From: an uncultured Flavobacteriaceae bacterium
GTDB lineage: Bacteria > Bacteroidota > Bacteroidia > Flavobacteriales > Flavobacteriaceae
Assembly: GCA_947494715.1 (NCBI GenBank)
Contig: CANLWG010000012.1
Coordinates: 124,001 to 188,000 of the forward strand
Direction: 5' to 3'
Length of the DNA: 64,000 bases
In this document: piece after piece, positions 62,474 through 64,000 of the stretch
Numbering within the stretch: the first letter of the stretch is position 1
How the letters are laid out: each line of letters opens with the position of its first letter
Position numbers and translations under genes: made by a program
Notes under the pieces: generated by a model
What the model was told of the DNA's origin: nothing
What the model saw: only the letters and a program-made list of their open reading frames with translations
Databases searched by the model: none

Positions 62474-64000
62474 ATGGACACGACAACATTTATCGAATAT
62501 GTTTTAGGTGGAAGCAATATCTACTTACGAGTCGGATTGCTATTTCTTAGTTGGACGGTTTATACCATTGTTTTAAAAAGAAAATTAAGGACCCCGATTC
62601 TCATAGGCGGACCTATATCCTTTTTTATTGCCGCTGTTTTTCCATTGACTTTATCTCTACCGCTATGTTTGGTTTTATGGGCTGCCTACTGGATTTTGAA
62701 AATATTCCTCGGGTTGTTTCGAATTCCAAAAACTCACAATGTTAAAAAAAAAGTTAGTGATGAATGCTTCGCCTTTCAAGTAGATGACCATACGATTACA
62801 CTGGAAAACCCATATCGCGGTATCTACATCCAAGGAGGGGCGGGGAGTGGTAAATCGGTTTCATTGATACACCCCCTATTGAAACAAGCCGTTGAAAAAA
62901 ATTATTCCGGTATCTGTTATGATTTTAAATCTCCTGAACTGGCCAAATGTCTTTTTCAGCAGTCTGCAAAAAGCAGGTCGAATATCAAGCCCTATTTTAT
63001 TGATTTCAAGGACGCAAGAAGAAGTACAAGAGTTAATCCCCTGAATCCAAATTTGATGACCAAAACCGCCTACGCGAATGAATATGCCCAAACCTTAATG
63101 TACAATTTATCACCGCACAACATCAAGAATGAGGATTATTGGATTATGGAAGCCAAAAGCGTGTTGACTGGGCTTATCTGGTATCTAAAAACCGAACATC
63201 CGGAGTATTGTACTTTACCGTACATTATCAGCCTGATTCTGCATTCGGATATAAAAGAACTTATCGAAAAGGTTTCGGAGAACTATCAAACGGCGGGCTA
63301 TGTGGCCAGTTTACGGCAGGCCGTTAAAAATGAATCCACTAGACAAATTTCCGGAGTGGTCAGTACATTGCAAACTAACCTCGCCAAACTGAATACTCCC
63401 GATATATTTTGGGTACTTTCCGGAAACGATATCGATTTGGACATCAATAATCCGTTGGATCCTAAATTTCTAAGTATCGGAAATGAGAGCACCTTATCCG
63501 AAACCTATGCCCCTGTTATCTCCCTGATATTATCGGTAGCCTTGAAACAAATGAACCAGCCCGATAAGCACAAATCGATAGTGCTTGTGGATGAGTTACC
63601 GACCCTTTACATCAATAAATTAGAACAGACTCCTGCCACGGCACGAAGCAATAAAGTAGCGACCGTTCTGGCCTGTCAGGATTTCAGTCAATTGGTAGAC
63701 CGCTATGAAAGGGACAAAGCCCAAGTGATTCTGTCCAACATGGGCAACCAATTTTTTGGTAGAACGGTCAATAAGGATTCCGCCCAGATGATAAGTCAGC
63801 TATTCGGTAAGACAGACAGAACTTTTAAAACCACTAGCAAAGGCGATAATTATTACCAATCTTCCATTTTTGGAAAGCACACCAATTCTTTGAACAAAAG
63901 CACCAACGAAACCGTTCAAGAACGTGATCGGGTAAAAACCACCGATATAATGAATCTTCGACCAGGGGAATTCTATGGTCTAATAGCTGAAGGCAACGAG
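62474..64000 (+). CDS. VirD4/TraG-type coupling protein, 5' part
   Basis: First 509 residues; the gene runs off the right edge. Two N-terminal membrane segments (about 15-35 and 45-75), then the P-loop ATPase: Walker A GGAGSGKS at about 121-128, Walker B IVLVDELPTLYI at about 369-380, and VATVLACQDFSQL as the later helicase-like motif. Such proteins connect the relaxase-DNA complex to the conjugative channel. It starts 3 bases after the relaxase stop, completing a mobilization operon with the BfmA-like protein and relaxase. Confidence 0.92.
   Translation, partial: MDTTTFIEYVLGGSNIYLRVGLLFLSWTVYTIVLKRKLRTPILIGGPISFFIAAVFPLTLSLPLCLVLWAAYWILKIFLGLFRIPKTHNVKKKVSDECFAFQVDDHTITLENPYRGIYIQGGAGSGKSVSLIHPLLKQAVEKNYSGICYDFKSPELAKCLFQQSAKSRSNIKPYFIDFKDARRSTRVNPLNPNLMTKTAYANEYAQTLMYNLSPHNIKNEDYWIMEAKSVLTGLIWYLKTEHPEYCTLPYIISLILHSDIKELIEKVSENYQTAGYVASLRQAVKNESTRQISGVVSTLQTNLAKLNTPDIFWVLSGNDIDLDINNPLDPKFLSIGNESTLSETYAPVISLILSVALKQMNQPDKHKSIVLVDELPTLYINKLEQTPATARSNKVATVLACQDFSQLVDRYERDKAQVILSNMGNQFFGRTVNKDSAQMISQLFGKTDRTFKTTSKGDNYYQSSIFGKHTNSLNKSTNETVQERDRVKTTDIMNLRPGEFYGLIAEGNE

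Larger units (their letters stand above)
39963..64000 (+). mobile_element. Integrative conjugative/mobilizable element carrying a SusCD locus (right end outside window)
   Basis: Integrase and HTH/excisionase genes stand at the left, a metabolic cargo at 43692-59984, and a transfer module (putative oriT, mobilization protein, relaxase, coupling protein) at 60197-64000. The left boundary is placed at the core repeat 39963-39978 because it directly precedes the integrase and has a matching direct repeat. The other end, and any other conjugation genes, are beyond the window. Whether it is self-transmissible cannot be decided here. Confidence 0.85.

Overview
The window reads as chromosome of a member of the Bacteroidota, almost certainly a marine-type Flavobacteriaceae. 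Supporting signs are type IX secretion/gliding genes (a protein with a gliding-associated C-terminal domain, two PorP/SprF proteins, an OmpA protein), SusC/SusD, LytS/LytTR two-component pairs, PF14905-type TonB-dependent receptors, AT-rich gaps, and TAnnTTTG promoter boxes close to start codons. The genus cannot be fixed from the sequence.

Layout. 1-4500: end of a MacB/HlyD/TolC-type efflux operon closed by a strong terminator. 4500-17720: mostly housekeeping and core genes (tsaB, mscS, a DUF255 thioredoxin-like protein, dodecin, NifU, PorP/SprF, a VWA lipoprotein, a TPR histidine kinase with its LytTR regulator, a gamma-carbonic-anhydrase-like protein, fabD). A 425-base gap at 15775-16199 is built of heptanucleotide repeats. 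17980-25020: a giant surface protein with a type B type IX sorting domain, a SprF-like protein and an OmpA protein in one run. 25050-28450: a divergent Nramp transporter, a SanA-like protein, a siroheme-pathway enzyme and a DUF4202 protein. 28540-33740 (minus strand): LytTR regulator, LytS kinase, TonB-dependent receptor and, upstream of them, an unusual array of four 37-codon genes. Three of these encode the same peptide and differ only at synonymous third positions. This is the best candidate for an undescribed system. 34250-39570: a sugar-acid/sugar-phosphate catabolic group (TIM-barrel isomerase, SDR, zinc dehydrogenase, HUMPS-family enzyme) and a divergent Tat-exported Gfo/Idh/MocA protein.

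From about 39960 to the right edge lies an integrative conjugative or mobilizable element. It has a tyrosine integrase, an unknown 491-residue protein, an excisionase-like HTH protein, a cargo polysaccharide-utilisation locus (GH42-type galactosidase, PVC-type cytochrome dehydrogenase, CstA transporter, FAD oxidoreductase, SusD, SusC, FecR, ECF sigma factor), a GC-rich multi-hairpin region that could be oriT, a BfmA/BtgA-like mobilization protein, a relaxase with a decayed internal duplicate, and a VirD4/TraG coupling protein cut by the window edge. Three copies of a hairpin-plus-core repeat (37904, 39761, 39931) lie at the integrase end and look like a record of attachment events.

How it fits together: the left part is core envelope, secretion and biosynthesis. 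The middle contains a putative peptide-linked TonB/LytSR locus and a sugar catabolic island. The right part is a mobile element delivering a self-regulated SusCD locus (sigma/anti-sigma/STN-type SusC).
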